From a bacterium (GTDB taxonomy: Bacteria; UBA9089; UBA9088; JAGUXG01): a stretch of 6,520 nt of DNA. Position numbers and translations under genes: made by a program. Positions 5,458 through 6,520 of the stretch are shown piece after piece. The stretch is taken from assembly GCA_030018505.1 (NCBI GenBank), contig JASEHO010000088.1:1-6520 (forward strand). The letters are read 5' to 3'. The notes beneath the pieces were generated by a model. That model worked only from the letters and a program-made list of their open reading frames with translations. It did not search any database and had not been told where the DNA came from. How positions within the stretch are numbered: the first letter of the stretch is position 1; each line of letters starts with the position of its first letter.

Positions 5458-6358
5458 CCTTAACATAGCTGGCTTATATCTTAAAAACCCTGTCCTTCCA
5501 GCATCTGGGACATTTGGGTATGGGATAGAGTATGAGGAGATGGTACCCTTGGACCAGCTTTCGGCAATAATTACAAAAGGGCTAACCCTAAAACCAAGAG
5601 AAGGCAATTCTCCTCCAAGAATTGTAGAGACAGCCTGTGGTGTGCTCAATAGCGTTGGTCTTGAGAATATAGGCATTGAGAGGTTTATTAAGGAAAAACT
5701 TCCCAGGATAAGAGAGCACAACATCCCTGTTATTGTCAACATAGGAGGAGAGACAGCCATAGAATATGAGGAACTGGCAGGAATTCTTGACAAAGAGGAG
5801 GTGGAGGCTTTAGAGGTGAATATATCTTGCCCGAATCTTCAAAAAGGTGGGGCTGCTTTTGGTAATGACCCGGAGATAGCAGGCTCTGTTATAGAAAGGG
5901 TGAGGAAGAGATTTAGCCGGACAGTTTTCGCCAAGATTCCTCCAGCAGACAATATAAACCCTGTAGCTTTAGCCTGTCAGAACGAAGGGGCAGATGCCAT
6001 CTCTCTTATTAACACGATAAGGTCCCTGGCTATTGATATTGAGACCCAAAAGCCAATCTTAGGAGGCATATTTGGAGGATTGTCTGGCCCAGCCATAAAG
6101 CCTGTGGCATTACGAATGGTCTGGGAGGTGAGCAACATCCTTGATATACCAGTGATTGGGATAGGCGGGATATTCACAGGGTCTGATGCAATTGAGTTTA
6201 TCCTATCAGGGGCAGTGGCTGTTCAGGTTGGCACAGCAAATTTAGTTGATCCCCTTTCTTGCTTAAAGATTACTGAAGGAATAAAAGAGTATATGGCAAG
6301 GAAGGGCATCCAGAATATAACTCAGCTTGTGGGAAAAGCAAAATTAAGTGAAAAGTGA
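5441..6358 (+). CDS. pyrD: Dihydroorotate dehydrogenase, class 1B catalytic subunit
   Basis: PyrD oxidises dihydroorotate to orotate in pyrimidine synthesis, using FMN. The 305-residue length and motifs fit the cytosolic class 1B type: NPVLPASGTFGYG (16-28), ITKGLTLKPREGNSPPRIVE (44-63), NISCPN (127-132) with the class 1 catalytic Cys at 130, a conserved Lys at 165, NTIRSLAIDIE (191-201), FGGLSGPAIKPVALR (211-225), GIGGIFTGSDAIEFI (240-254) and AVQVGTA (260-266). Class 1B enzymes usually pair with the iron-sulfur/FAD subunit PyrK, which is not adjacent here. The ATG lies inside the 3' end of the membrane-protein gene, with only a weak AGAAG-like site, so translation is probably coupled. The last codons and the stop fall within repeated 7-mers (AAGTGAA twice). 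Confidence 0.97.
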   Translation: MKPKIDLNIAGLYLKNPVLPASGTFGYGIEYEEMVPLDQLSAIITKGLTLKPREGNSPPRIVETACGVLNSVGLENIGIERFIKEKLPRIREHNIPVIVNIGGETAIEYEELAGILDKEEVEALEVNISCPNLQKGGAAFGNDPEIAGSVIERVRKRFSRTVFAKIPPADNINPVALACQNEGADAISLINTIRSLAIDIETQKPILGGIFGGLSGPAIKPVALRMVWEVSNILDIPVIGIGGIFTGSDAIEFILSGAVAVQVGTANLVDPLSCLKITEGIKEYMARKGIQNITQLVGKAKLSEK

Positions 6359-6423
6359 AAAGTTACGGGATAAAAAAACAATAGAGGTTGCAGATAATTT
6401 TTAGTTTTTCACTTTTAGTTTTT
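6346..6423 (+). repeat. A/T-rich heptamer repeats after pyrD with foldback potential
   Basis: AAGTGAA stands twice (6346-6352, 6353-6359), followed by AAGTTAC. Four more 7-mers ending in TTTT lie at 6396-6423 (AATTTTT, AGTTTTT, CACTTTT, AGTTTTT). AAAAGTGAAAA (6351-6361) is fully complementary to TTTTCACTTTT (6406-6416), giving an 11-bp AT-only-rich stem with a 44-nt loop. It might weakly aid termination of pyrD transcripts but lacks the GC-rich stem of a standard terminator. Positions 6395-6414 equal 3112-3131. Confidence 0.65.
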
Positions 6424-6520
6424 GTAACCGTTCAGGTAGTGTCCGAAAAGGGGATAAATTTCATTGCAAATTGCAAATTTAGCATTTATCATTTCAAAGT
6501 GTAAAAAAGGTGAAAAGGGA
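6424..6520 (+). repeat. MITE-like repeat, divergent copy C, cut by the window edge
   Basis: It begins with GTAAC (6424-6428), as copies A and B do at the same end, and about 35 bp later has TTCATTGCAAA (6460-6470), shared with copies A and B. Then come 7-mers in one phase from 6463 to 6504: ATTGCAA twice, then ATTTAGC, ATTTATC, ATTTCAA and AGTGTAA. Past the shared start it resembles the opposite arm of copy A more than the same arm. No gene is visible here. Confidence 0.6.

Overview
The window is bacterial and AT-leaning. It looks like an uncultured anaerobe from a lineage rich in short intergenic repeats. A chromosomal-type ParB with a perfect parS site argues for a bacterium, and the pyruvate:ferredoxin oxidoreductase delta subunit (PorD) points to anaerobic acetyl-CoA/pyruvate metabolism. 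I cannot name the phylum from the sequence; a candidate-phylum bacterium known from metagenomes is only a guess.

Layout, left to right. Positions 1-268 hold the decayed 3' end of an ISL3-like transposase on the + strand. On the minus strand follow parB (293-1084), pabB (1351-2664), porD (2648-2929) and purA (3126-4364). After a compact divergent promoter region (4365-4473), the plus strand carries a membrane protein of the flippase-like/LPG_synthase_TM family (4474-5457) and pyrD (5441-6358). The two gene pairs porD-pabB and membrane protein-pyrD each overlap by 17 nt, which suggests translational coupling. The genes are housekeeping: chromosome segregation (parB/parS), folate precursor (pabB), purine (purA) and pyrimidine (pyrD) synthesis, and pyruvate oxidoreduction (porD). 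Several usual partners are absent: parA beside parB, porA/B/C beside porD, and pyrK beside pyrD. The locus therefore looks reshuffled.

The unusual content is the repeats. A 108-bp element occurs twice in opposite orientation (1176-1283 and 2974-3081, 104/108 identical by my alignment), flanking the porD-pabB pair. Each copy sits between a short direct repeat resembling a target-site duplication. A related third copy runs off the right edge. These elements, the T-rich repeats at the ends of purA and pyrD, and a 63-bp in-frame insertion in pabB are all built from degenerate 7-nucleotide units. This shared 7-nt period across unrelated base sequences is the most interesting signal. A second theme is that the three best promoter candidates (parB, purA, membrane protein) place the -10 box only 7-12 nt before the ATG, which would give leaderless or nearly leaderless mRNAs.
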